A stretch of 10,031 bases of DNA from Bacteroidales bacterium (GTDB lineage Bacteria > Bacteroidota > Bacteroidia > Bacteroidales > NBLH01), in assembly GCA_021647685.1 (NCBI GenBank), contig JAKIUH010000138.1:1-10031 (forward strand), written 5' to 3'. Each line of letters starts with the position of its first letter. Position 1 is the stretch's first letter. A model generated the notes under the pieces. It worked only from the letters and a program-made list of their open reading frames with translations. It did not search any database and was not told the DNA's origin. This document shows positions 1 to 6,722 of this stretch, piece after piece. The position numbers and the translations under genes were made by a program.

Positions 1-50
1 AACATAGTGGTATCAAATAACTGAGATTTAGTGCCATTGGAGCATATTCC

Positions 51-1403
51 ATGTTTATGGCGATAGTCATTCTTAATCGTGAATTCCATTCGTTTGATAT
101 TGCTACTATAATTAGCAATTTTGGAAATAGGAATATTTCAGCCCAATGGCTGACAGGGATATTACTATTAATTGGTTTTGCAGTTAAAAGTGCCGTGATG
201 CCAATGCATGTTTGGGCGCCCGGTGCCTATACCAATACCCCTACATCATTTACTGCTGTTTTTTCCGGAGGTTTATCAAAAATGGGAGTTTACGGTATTG
301 GTTTGGTTGTTTTAAATCTATACAGTCAAGGAAATTTTGCTCATGTAGGTATCTATTTGGCATGGTTAGGTGCAATTACTTCGGTAATGGCAACATTTCG
401 AGCAGTTTTTCAAGACGATGCTAAGAAAATGCTTGCCTATTCGTCAGTTGCTCAATTAGGATATATCGTTACAGGTATTGGATTGGGTACTGAATTAAGT
501 GTTTTTGCAGGTATTTATTTGGCAATATTGCACGGTGCATTTAAAGGAACATTGTTTATGGCTGTTGGTGCAGTTGAACGTCAAGCAGGAACTACCGATA
601 TGCGTAAAATTTCCGGTTTAATCCGAAATATGCCTTGGACATTTTTCGCAGCTCTTGTTGCAATAATTGCATTAGCAGGTATTCCTCCTGTAGGAGGATT
701 TGTTGGTAAGTGGATGCTTTATGAAGCAACCATCGGTAGCCAACATATGTTTTTGGTGATTCTATTGTTTTTGTCGAGTACAGCAGCATTTTTATATTCA
801 TTCCGCTTTTTGTTTGGATTATTTTTAGGACAACAAGAAGAAGAAACTGCAGATATAAAAGAAGCACCTGCAGTGATGATTATTCCAATGTTATTTTTAA
901 CCATTTTCTTAATCGTAATGGGAACATTTCCAGGCATCGTATTTAAACCAATTGCAGCCGGAATGGCAGATATGGGATTCAAAGATATTCCTTGGCACAT
1001 GTCGGTATTGTACAATATGTGGGGCGATAGTGTAAACCTTGTTTATGTGAGTGTTACTTTTATGGGAGTTTTCTTGTTAGGTTTGGTTTATATCACCTTA
1101 ATTGCTCGCAAAGGTACTAAACATAATTTATCTACTAAAGATATTCATACAGCTGGTGAAGTTCCAAAAGCCGAAGATAATTTACACTATGCTTTGGATT
1201 TTTACAAACCTTTTGAAAGGGTATTATCGCCAATATTAAAACACAAATTAGATATTTATTATACTGAATTTGGAAAAGGTTTAGAAGCACTTTTTAATTT
1301 CATGCGAAGAATCTATACCGGAAACGGTCAAACTTATGCATTATATGTAATTATCTTCTTGGTGGCTTTGCTATTAATGAGTGGAAGAATTTTTGGAATT
1401 TAA
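51..1403 (+). CDS. Antiporter-like membrane subunit of an Mbx/complex-I-like enzyme (NuoL/MrpD family), 5' end missing or disrupted
   Basis: This is a proton- or sodium-translocating membrane subunit of the NuoL/M/N-MrpD family, 450 residues from the first usable ATG. Many hydrophobic segments span most of the protein. Family landmarks are visible: K46 and H53 in a KSAVMPMHVWAP stretch (TM7 lysine region), K77 in SGGLSKMGVYG, K126 in DDAKKMLAYSSVAQLGY, H161 and K165 in LHGAFKGTLF, and GIPPVGGFVGKW near 211-221. A NuoL-like tail (DIHTAGE, then Y-rich amphipathic sequence and a last TM) closes it. Relatives have four or five more helices before this point, including the TM5 glutamate, so the N-terminal third is absent from this reading frame. 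Codons 21-50 upstream still read LRFSAIGAYS, which fits the family, but a TAA stands at 18-20. GGAG at 39-42 could serve the ATG at 51. It is first in the visible part of the operon, 29 bp before the NuoH-like gene. The family is certain; the true 5' end is not. Confidence 0.85.
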   Translation: MFMAIVILNREFHSFDIATIISNFGNRNISAQWLTGILLLIGFAVKSAVMPMHVWAPGAYTNTPTSFTAVFSGGLSKMGVYGIGLVVLNLYSQGNFAHVGIYLAWLGAITSVMATFRAVFQDDAKKMLAYSSVAQLGYIVTGIGLGTELSVFAGIYLAILHGAFKGTLFMAVGAVERQAGTTDMRKISGLIRNMPWTFFAALVAIIALAGIPPVGGFVGKWMLYEATIGSQHMFLVILLFLSSTAAFLYSFRFLFGLFLGQQEEETADIKEAPAVMIIPMLFLTIFLIVMGTFPGIVFKPIAAGMADMGFKDIPWHMSVLYNMWGDSVNLVYVSVTFMGVFLLGLVYITLIARKGTKHNLSTKDIHTAGEVPKAEDNLHYALDFYKPFERVLSPILKHKLDIYYTEFGKGLEALFNFMRRIYTGNGQTYALYVIIFLVALLLMSGRIFGI

Positions 1404-1432
1404 TAATATAAAAAATTATAATATTTTATAAA

Positions 1433-2347
1433 ATGGATGATATTTTAATAAAAATACTCGGTGCCATAGCAACGGTTATACTTGCTTTTACTGTTGGAAT
1501 GACTTACGGTGGTTTATCCCGTAAAGTGATTGCTCGTATTCAAAATCGTATTGGCCCACCGTGGTATCAGAATTTTATAGACAATGCAAAACTATTGTTT
1601 AAAGTTTCAAATATTAATCATGGTTTTATGCAGCATGTAGCACCATTATGGATGATTGGCATGTCGATAAGCACACTTATGTTTATCCCTGTTTTGATAC
1701 CGGGAGGCGACAGTTGGTATAATTCATGGTTTCCAAATTTAAACTTTCACGGGGATTTAATTTTCTTACTTTACCTAATGGTTATTGGTTCGTTGGGCAT
1801 GGCATTAGGAGCAGGTCAAACAGGAAACCCCAATTCAGCCATTGGTGTTTCGCGTGGATTGACCCAAATGGTAGGTTTTGAAATTCCTTGGGTAATGGCT
1901 TTGGTTGCATTAATGATACAGTACAAAACTACTTCAATAACAGGATTAATGGCTGTATCAGAACAACAAGGTACTTGGTTGGTTTTTAGCTCACCCTTTG
2001 CCACACTTGCTGCATTATTGGCAATGCCCGGAATGTTCCGATATTCACCTTTTGACATTGTGGGTGCACCGGCAGAGTTAGCATCAGGACCAATTTCTGA
2101 ATTTGGAGGAAAATATTTATCAACCATGATGACCTCAGGCTCTATCTTTGCCTTTGTAAAATTAACCTTATACGTGGATATATTTTTTGGAGGCGCACAC
2201 AATTTGGTAGAGTTGGTTGTAAAAACCTTTATCTTATATATGTATCCGGTATTGTGGGGAGTTGTTAGTCCACGTTTCAGAACCGAACAAGCTGTTCGTT
2301 TTTTCTGGGGCTGGCCTGTATTATTTGGAATTATCGCATTAATTTAA
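1433..2347 (+). CDS. NuoH/MbxM-like membrane anchor subunit
   Basis: This 304-residue polytopic protein belongs to the NuoH/HycD/EchB/MbxM family, which anchors the peripheral electron-transfer arm to the ion-pumping membrane arm. The family signature RKVIARIQNRIGPPW lies at about 30-44. A conserved glutamate sits in MVGFEIPW (E150). The acidic loop contacting the NuoB/NuoD-like subunits reads SPFDIVGAPAELASGPISEFGG, with D208, E215 and E223. About eight hydrophobic segments are seen, and the length is normal for the family. The ATG at 1433 gives the usual short N-terminus before the first helix; the 29-bp spacer upstream is almost pure A/T with no Shine-Dalgarno sequence. Its place between the antiporter-like and NuoB-like genes is that of mbxM in archaeal mbx/mbs operons (recalled), whereas in mbh operons this subunit comes after the large subunit. 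Confidence 0.92.
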   Translation: MDDILIKILGAIATVILAFTVGMTYGGLSRKVIARIQNRIGPPWYQNFIDNAKLLFKVSNINHGFMQHVAPLWMIGMSISTLMFIPVLIPGGDSWYNSWFPNLNFHGDLIFLLYLMVIGSLGMALGAGQTGNPNSAIGVSRGLTQMVGFEIPWVMALVALMIQYKTTSITGLMAVSEQQGTWLVFSSPFATLAALLAMPGMFRYSPFDIVGAPAELASGPISEFGGKYLSTMMTSGSIFAFVKLTLYVDIFFGGAHNLVELVVKTFILYMYPVLWGVVSPRFRTEQAVRFFWGWPVLFGIIALI

Positions 2348-2360
2348 GCATCACTTTAAA

Positions 2361-2370
2361 AAAAGGAAAG
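2361..2370 (+). promoter_or_regulatory. Ribosome binding site of the NuoB-like gene
   Basis: A purine-rich AAGGAAAG tract lies immediately upstream of the ATG at 2372. It is one of the few Shine-Dalgarno-like sequences before a gene here and supports this start. The spacing is very short, so its strength is uncertain. Confidence 0.4.
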
Positions 2371-2371
2371 A

Positions 2372-2923
2372 ATGATTAATATTAATGATAAACATTCGCA
2401 AATAATTGTTGATATTATAAAAGAATACGCAAGAAAACAATCTTTATTTATTCTTGCTTACGGAACCGGTTGTGGATCAATTGAAATACCGCCAACAATG
2501 ACATCAAAGTACGATGCAGAAAGATACGGTATTCGTGGAGCAGCTACTCCACGTCAAGCTGATGTTTTACTGATTACCGGATATCTGGCAACCAAAACTC
2601 TGAAACGTGTTATCCGGGCGTATGAACAAATGCAATCGCCAAAATATGTAATTGGTTTTGGCTCTTGTACCATTAACGGGGGAATGTATTGGGACTCGTA
2701 TAATACAATTAACGTATTGGATAAATATTTACCTGTTGATGTGTACATTAACGGTTGCATGCCACGACCCGAAGCTGTATTAGCAGGTTTTGACAAGTTA
2801 AAAGAATTGATACAAGCAGGTAAGGCTGAAGGGTGGAAACATTATCAAGAAAACTTAGATTGGTATCGCGAAAATCAAAAGAAAGTAATTGTAAATTGGC
2901 AAATGCCTGATTATAACTGGTAA
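2372..2923 (+). CDS. NuoB/MbxJ-like iron-sulfur subunit with a three-cysteine cluster site
   Basis: This 183-residue soluble subunit is homologous to NuoB/PSST and to hydrogenase small subunits of group 4 (EchC, MbhJ, MbxJ); it holds the proximal [4Fe-4S] cluster next to the active site. The visible ligands are C34 in TGCGSIE, C99 in GFGSCTINGG and C129 in NGCMPRPEA. Complex I has a tandem CC at the first position and NiFe hydrogenases have CxxC; here only one cysteine remains and its neighbour is G35. Three protein ligands would leave one cluster iron open, which is what I recall reported for the archaeal sulfane-sulfur reductase MBS. The TPRQADVLLITG stretch at about 59-70 is conserved across the family. 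It starts 24 bp after the NuoH-like gene and 10 bp separate it from the NuoC-like gene. Family assignment is firm; the open-site interpretation is inference. Confidence 0.92.
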   Translation: MININDKHSQIIVDIIKEYARKQSLFILAYGTGCGSIEIPPTMTSKYDAERYGIRGAATPRQADVLLITGYLATKTLKRVIRAYEQMQSPKYVIGFGSCTINGGMYWDSYNTINVLDKYLPVDVYINGCMPRPEAVLAGFDKLKELIQAGKAEGWKHYQENLDWYRENQKKVIVNWQMPDYNW

Positions 2924-2933
2924 AATTAGAGCT

Positions 2934-3518
2934 ATGGATAATATAAAGTTAGAAAAAGAACAACAATTGGCAGACATACTGAGTTCAGATTTCACGCGTT
3001 TAGATGCAAAAGTGATACGAGAACGAAGAGTTGAAGCCGTGTTGAGTAGCAATGATATAATACCTTCGGTTTTGCTTTTTGCAAAAGACAAAATGGGCTA
3101 TGTGCATTTTTCGCACATGAGCTGTGTTGATTGGCTGGAAGAAGGTGAGTTTGAAGTGGTCTATATTCTTTGGAATCCCGAAGAAAAAATTAATTTGTTG
3201 ATTAAAGTACGAACCGAGAGAGAAAATGCGACATTACCAAACATTGATTATATCTGGCGACAAGCCAATACTTATGAAAGAGAAATACGGGAAATGTTTG
3301 GCATTGAGTTCCCCGGTTTGGTGGCTGCCAAAGAATTTATTTTGGAAGATTGGCAAGATATGCCACCCATGCGCCGCGATTTTAAGACCAAAGAATATGT
3401 AGATGATCATTTCTTTCATCGTCCCGGCAGGGAAGATGCTAAAGATGTACGAGAAGAAATAGCCAACAGAAGTGGCGAAGAGATTCCTGAATTTGCTAAG
3501 AAATTTTCGAGAAAATGA
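2934..3518 (+). CDS. NuoC/MbxK-like 30-kDa subunit
   Basis: This 194-residue hydrophilic subunit is the NuoC (30-kDa) homologue that packs against the large NuoD-like subunit. The family signature is at 112-124, NTYEREIREMFGIEF, followed by the conserved ILEDWQDMPPMRRDF at about 136-150, equivalent to the (L)xDWxGxPLRKDF of NuoC. The N-terminal half is poorly conserved but has the usual alpha/beta pattern. The C-terminal tail (151-194) is charged and resembles the short extension of stand-alone NuoC proteins that are not fused to NuoD. Its stop codon overlaps the start of the NuoD-like gene by four bases (ATGA at 3515-3518), so translation of the two is probably coupled, giving 1:1 subunits. 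Confidence 0.9.
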   Translation: MDNIKLEKEQQLADILSSDFTRLDAKVIRERRVEAVLSSNDIIPSVLLFAKDKMGYVHFSHMSCVDWLEEGEFEVVYILWNPEEKINLLIKVRTERENATLPNIDYIWRQANTYEREIREMFGIEFPGLVAAKEFILEDWQDMPPMRRDFKTKEYVDDHFFHRPGREDAKDVREEIANRSGEEIPEFAKKFSRK

Positions 3519-4621
3519 GAGAAGAAACAACAACAATATATTTAGGTCCTCAGCATCCGGGTATTACCGGAAACATGATGATTAAATTGCAAGTAAAAGG
3601 CGATACTGTTGTAAAAGCCGAAACGCACATCGGATACTTGCATCGAGGGTTTGAAAAACTAATGGAACGCCGTAATTGGCTGCAAAGTTTTACAATTGTG
3701 TGCCGTATTTGTGTTCCTGAACCCGATCCTAACGAAGAAAATTATTCACGAGCAGTGGAAGAAATAGAAGGACGCGAAGTTCCTGAAAGAGCTAAATACA
3801 TTCGCGTAATGGTACTTGAATTGGCTCGTATCGCATCGTATTTGCTTTGGTATGGCGGACAAAACGGTTCAGCAGGTTTATATACTATGGGACAATGGTC
3901 GGTAGGAGACCGTAACTATATCCTTGACCTGTTTGAAGAACTTACAGGAGGACGTGTTTATCATATGTATATTTGGCCGGGTGGTGTTCGCCGTGATTTA
4001 CCGGAAGGTTTTGCCGATAAAGTACTGAGAACAATGGATTATCTGGAAAAAAGACTGGATGAATACGATAAGCTGATGTTTGAAAACAGTATTTTTCAAC
4101 AGCGTGGACAAGGGGTAGGTATTATTGATCCTTCAAAAGCTATTGAATGGGGAGTTGTTGGTCCTCCTTTGAGAGGATGCGGTATCCAATCGGATGTTCG
4201 TAAAGATGACCCGTATGAAGTTTATGATAAATTGGATTTTGAAGTACCAAAAATTGAAGGAAAAAGTGATGTTTGGGCAAGAGCTTTGGTGCGCCGCTTT
4301 GAAATCAGAGAGTCGATAAAAATTATTCGTCAGGTTATTGAAAAGATGCCGGCAGGTGAAGTATATAATAAGGTACCCAACCCTATGAAATGGATTGTAC
4401 CTAAGGGAGATGCTTATGTAAAAACGGAATCTGCCCGCGGAGAGTTTGCCTATTATATGGTTAGTGACGGCTCGGACAAACCACGAAGAGTACACGTTAA
4501 AGGACCGGCTTATGTACATGGAATTTCTTTATTGGAAAATCTTTTGGTTGGCGAAAATATTGCCGATGTTTCATTTATTATGAACAGTTTGGGTACTTGT
4601 CCGCCCGAAATGGAAAGATAA
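3515..4621 (+). CDS. NuoD/MbxL-like large subunit, not a NiFe hydrogenase
   Basis: This 368-residue protein is homologous to NuoD (49 kDa) and to the large subunits of group 4 NiFe hydrogenases. The N-terminal GPQHPG (11-16 region) and HIGYLHRGFEKLMERRNW (38-55) are family hallmarks. True hydrogenases bind NiFe with two CxxC motifs. Here the first is intact (C63-R-I-C66), but the C-terminal one reads TCPPEMER, with C362 kept and the last ligand replaced by E365. Complex I NuoD has lost both motifs, so this protein is intermediate, as I recall for MbxL/MbsL of Thermococcales. It should therefore not make or oxidise H2. It ends three residues after E365, with no tail for a maturation protease. 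The start is fixed by the 4-base overlap with the NuoC-like gene. The substrate is not shown by the sequence; sulfane sulfur or a disulfide is an inference from the Mbs family. Confidence 0.9.
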   Translation: MREETTTIYLGPQHPGITGNMMIKLQVKGDTVVKAETHIGYLHRGFEKLMERRNWLQSFTIVCRICVPEPDPNEENYSRAVEEIEGREVPERAKYIRVMVLELARIASYLLWYGGQNGSAGLYTMGQWSVGDRNYILDLFEELTGGRVYHMYIWPGGVRRDLPEGFADKVLRTMDYLEKRLDEYDKLMFENSIFQQRGQGVGIIDPSKAIEWGVVGPPLRGCGIQSDVRKDDPYEVYDKLDFEVPKIEGKSDVWARALVRRFEIRESIKIIRQVIEKMPAGEVYNKVPNPMKWIVPKGDAYVKTESARGEFAYYMVSDGSDKPRRVHVKGPAYVHGISLLENLLVGENIADVSFIMNSLGTCPPEMER

Positions 4622-4670
4622 TAGAAACAATTGATAAAAAAATAATTTTAAAACTTTAAAATATAAAAGC

Positions 4671-6452
4671 ATGAGCTTTTTTGATTTAAAAGGGTTATTA
4701 TCACCACTTACCGGATTACAGCAATTCGGCAGAAAACCACATACATTGACCTATACAAAAGAAGCCGCAGACCGCTATCGTGGTTTACACTTCAATAAAT
4801 TAGATCAATGTATCGGTTGCGGAAACTGTTCTACAATCTGTATGAACGAAGCCATAGACATGATACATATCGAGGGCATTGAAGGAAAAAACGGGGATTC
4901 AGGTTTACGCCCACGTGTAGATAACGGAAGGTGCTGTTGGTGTGCACTTTGTGTGGAAGTTTGCCCTACCGGTTCACTGAACCTTACAAAAGACTATATC
5001 TATGTTACGGATGATGCCGACAGTTTTTTATGGACTCCGGGCAAGAGTAATCCTGATGCAGAAGAAAAAATCTCGTTCCATAGCGATGTGGACACTTCAT
5101 TGAGCATGTATCAGCGCGTTCCAATGCGAGAAATGGATGGAACCGAACGTGTATCCTCATTTGCTGAAGTTGTTTTAGGTTATAATGATGAAGAAGCACG
5201 TGCCGAAGCACAACGTTGTATCAGCTGTTCTTTATGTACAGAAGTGTGCCCCGATCATATGCATATTCCTGAATACATTAATGCCATTGCACGAGGTGAA
5301 AACGAAGAAGCTATTCGTATAATATACAATAACAACCCATTGCCCGAAATGTGCGGTAAGGTTTGTACCCGCCGTTGCGAAGATGTTTGCGCCATTGCAG
5401 TTCGTGGTGAACCTGTTGCTATTCGTTGGTTAAAACGTTACGCTACCGAGCAAGCAAAAACTGCCGATATGATTAAAGAAATTGTTAATCCGAAAATTGA
5501 AGAACCAAATGGTAAGTCAGTAGGCATTATTGGAGCAGGTCCTTCGGGATTAACAGCAGGATATTATCTTGCTTTGCGCGGATTTGATGTTACTATTTAC
5601 GAAGCCAAATCGCATGGCGGCGGTATGACTTTCTATGGAATTCCAAAATATCGATTGCCTTACGAGAGTATCAATAAACAGGTTGAATACATGCAAAAAA
5701 TTGGTGTTAAAATCAATTTCAATACGCGTGTAGGGAAAGATATTCCGTTTGAGGAAATTTACAATAAGTACGATGCCGTATTTATTGGTATTGGATTTGA
5801 AAAACCTTGGACATTGGGTATGAAAGGCGAAGATCTTAAAGGTTCGATGCAGGCAGTTAAATTCTTAGAAACAATAAACGAAGGAGATACTGTGGATGTA
5901 GGTAAACATGTGGTAGTTGTTGGAGGAGGTAATGTTGCCATTGATGCTGCAAGTGTAGCCCGTCGTTTAGGAGCCGAAGTAGATATTGTTTATCGTCGTA
6001 GAGTACAAGACATGCCTGCTGATTGGGAGGAGATTGAAGGTGCAGAAGACGAAGGAGTAAATATTATACCGCAAGGAATTCCTATTGAAGTTATTGGTGA
6101 TGAAAACGGTAAAGTAAAAGCATTCCGTTATGCAAAAGCAGAAATGGTGCCCGACCCCAAAGGAGGTCGTCCGCGTCCGCAATTAATCGAAGGCAGCGAA
6201 ACAGATATTCAATGCGATACGGTAATTGCCGCAATTGGTCAAGAAGCTGATTATTCATTCTTCCCCGAAGATATTAAAAATAAAATTAAATTTGAACGTG
6301 GAAGGTTTGTGGTTAATCAAAAGACCAAACAAACGGATGATCCGAAAATTTTTGCCGGTGGTGATGCAGTAAACCGTACTGCCGATGCAATTAGTGCAAT
6401 TGCCGACGGTTTCAATGCGGTTAAAGGTATAGAGAAATATTTATTAGGATAA
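4671..6452 (+). CDS. Fusion of NuoI-like ferredoxin and GltD/NfnB-like FAD-NAD(P)H oxidoreductase
   Basis: This 593-residue protein joins two modules. Residues 1-110 are a NuoI/MbxN-like polyferredoxin with C47, C50, C53, C57 and C88, C91, C94, C98-P (two [4Fe-4S] clusters). Residues about 155-593 are a GltD/NfnB-type module. It has an Fe-S region with C183, C186, C189, C193-P and then C228, C232, C236, C240, an FAD site GIIGAGPSGL (285-294), a nucleotide site VVVVGGGNVAIDA (414-426) followed by YRRR (441-444), and a closing FAD motif IFAGGDA (560-566). The arginines after the second Rossmann fold favour NADPH. No glutamate synthase large subunit is present, so this is not GOGAT. As the last operon gene it probably links NADPH, or ferredoxin, to the NuoB/NuoD-like core. 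I recall a GltD-like gene beside the Thermotoga mbx operon. The 49-bp AT-rich gap upstream contains an 8-bp inverted repeat (4645-4652/4655-4662). Confidence 0.9.
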   Translation: MSFFDLKGLLSPLTGLQQFGRKPHTLTYTKEAADRYRGLHFNKLDQCIGCGNCSTICMNEAIDMIHIEGIEGKNGDSGLRPRVDNGRCCWCALCVEVCPTGSLNLTKDYIYVTDDADSFLWTPGKSNPDAEEKISFHSDVDTSLSMYQRVPMREMDGTERVSSFAEVVLGYNDEEARAEAQRCISCSLCTEVCPDHMHIPEYINAIARGENEEAIRIIYNNNPLPEMCGKVCTRRCEDVCAIAVRGEPVAIRWLKRYATEQAKTADMIKEIVNPKIEEPNGKSVGIIGAGPSGLTAGYYLALRGFDVTIYEAKSHGGGMTFYGIPKYRLPYESINKQVEYMQKIGVKINFNTRVGKDIPFEEIYNKYDAVFIGIGFEKPWTLGMKGEDLKGSMQAVKFLETINEGDTVDVGKHVVVVGGGNVAIDAASVARRLGAEVDIVYRRRVQDMPADWEEIEGAEDEGVNIIPQGIPIEVIGDENGKVKAFRYAKAEMVPDPKGGRPRPQLIEGSETDIQCDTVIAAIGQEADYSFFPEDIKNKIKFERGRFVVNQKTKQTDDPKIFAGGDAVNRTADAISAIADGFNAVKGIEKYLLG

Positions 6453-6602
6453 TTGAGTTCGGTCTAAAAAGGTTCTTTGTTGCCAAACTCTTCGTTGTCG
6501 TAAATTTTTGAATGCTCATTAACAATTAGTTAACTCCGCCACAAAAATTTACTCCGCCTTGATTTTGACAAAAATATACCTTTTTAGACTCGGCTCATAA
6601 TT
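6449..6602. mobile_element. MITE-like palindromic element with flanking 6-bp direct repeats
   Basis: A 142-bp element occupies 6455-6596. Its ends are imperfect inverted repeats of 19 bp (6455-6473 and 6578-6596), identical at GAG and over GTCTAAAAAGGT (6462-6473, complement at 6578-6589), with four mismatches. The interior is also symmetrical: GTAAATTTTTG at 6500-6510 pairs with 6542-6552, and TTAAC at 6519-6523 pairs with GTTAA at 6529-6533, all centred near 6526. The same 6 bp, ATAATT, lie directly outside both ends (6449-6454 and 6597-6602), as expected of a target-site duplication. There is no reading frame of note inside, so a transposase would act in trans. The left duplication includes the stop codon of the preceding gene, and an uninterrupted ATAATT would keep that stop. 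Alternatively it is a transcribed extragenic palindrome; copy number in the genome would decide. Confidence 0.7.
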
Positions 6603-6619
6603 TAAATTATTGAAACTAT

Positions 6620-6656
6620 AAGCGAGAGGTACTTAATGTTCTCTCGCTTTTTTTAT
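6620..6656 (+). terminator. Intrinsic terminator of the Mbx-like operon
   Basis: A perfect 9-bp stem, AAGCGAGAG (6620-6628) with CTCTCGCTT (6641-6649), closes a 12-nt loop and runs into seven T residues (6648-6654). This is a textbook rho-independent terminator for + strand transcripts. The palindromic insertion at 6455-6596 now separates it from the last gene it serves. Confidence 0.85.
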
Positions 6657-6687
6657 TCTAAATAAGGATATAGAAGAATTAATAAAT

Positions 6688-6721
6688 TTTCTACATTTGC
6701 TTTTTCATAAAAATGTAGAAA
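6688..6721 (+). promoter_or_regulatory. Bacteroidota -7 element inside an 11-bp perfect inverted repeat
   Basis: TACATTTG at 6692-6699 matches the Bacteroidota -7 consensus TAnnTTTG and sits 23 bp before the ATG at 6723; no convincing -33 TTG is seen. The element lies in the left arm of a perfect inverted repeat, TTTCTACATTT (6688-6698) and AAATGTAGAAA (6711-6721), with a 12-nt spacer. The arrangement suggests a repressor operator over the promoter. If transcription starts further upstream, it would instead form a hairpin over the ribosome landing site. Confidence 0.5.
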
Positions 6722-6722
6722 T

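Noticed and set aside
592..1015. Two minus-strand open frames inside the antiporter gene.
   Set aside because: Both lie within strongly conserved antiporter coding sequence on the other strand and show no protein-like motifs.
3515..4621. Annotation as a group 4 NiFe hydrogenase (Ech/Mbh/Hyf) large subunit.
   Set aside because: The last NiFe cysteine is replaced by E365, and the NuoB-like partner lacks the CxxC of hydrogenase small subunits.
4645..4662. 8-bp inverted repeat ATTTTAAA/TTTAAAAT before the fusion gene, and a similar A/T palindrome in 1404-1432.
   Set aside because: Pure A/T palindromes are expected by chance in such spacers and would form very weak stems; no T-run or promoter match goes with them.
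4671..6452. Annotation as glutamate synthase small subunit (gltD).
   Set aside because: No large subunit is nearby, and the N-terminal NuoI-like ferredoxin and the operon context point to a respiratory complex.
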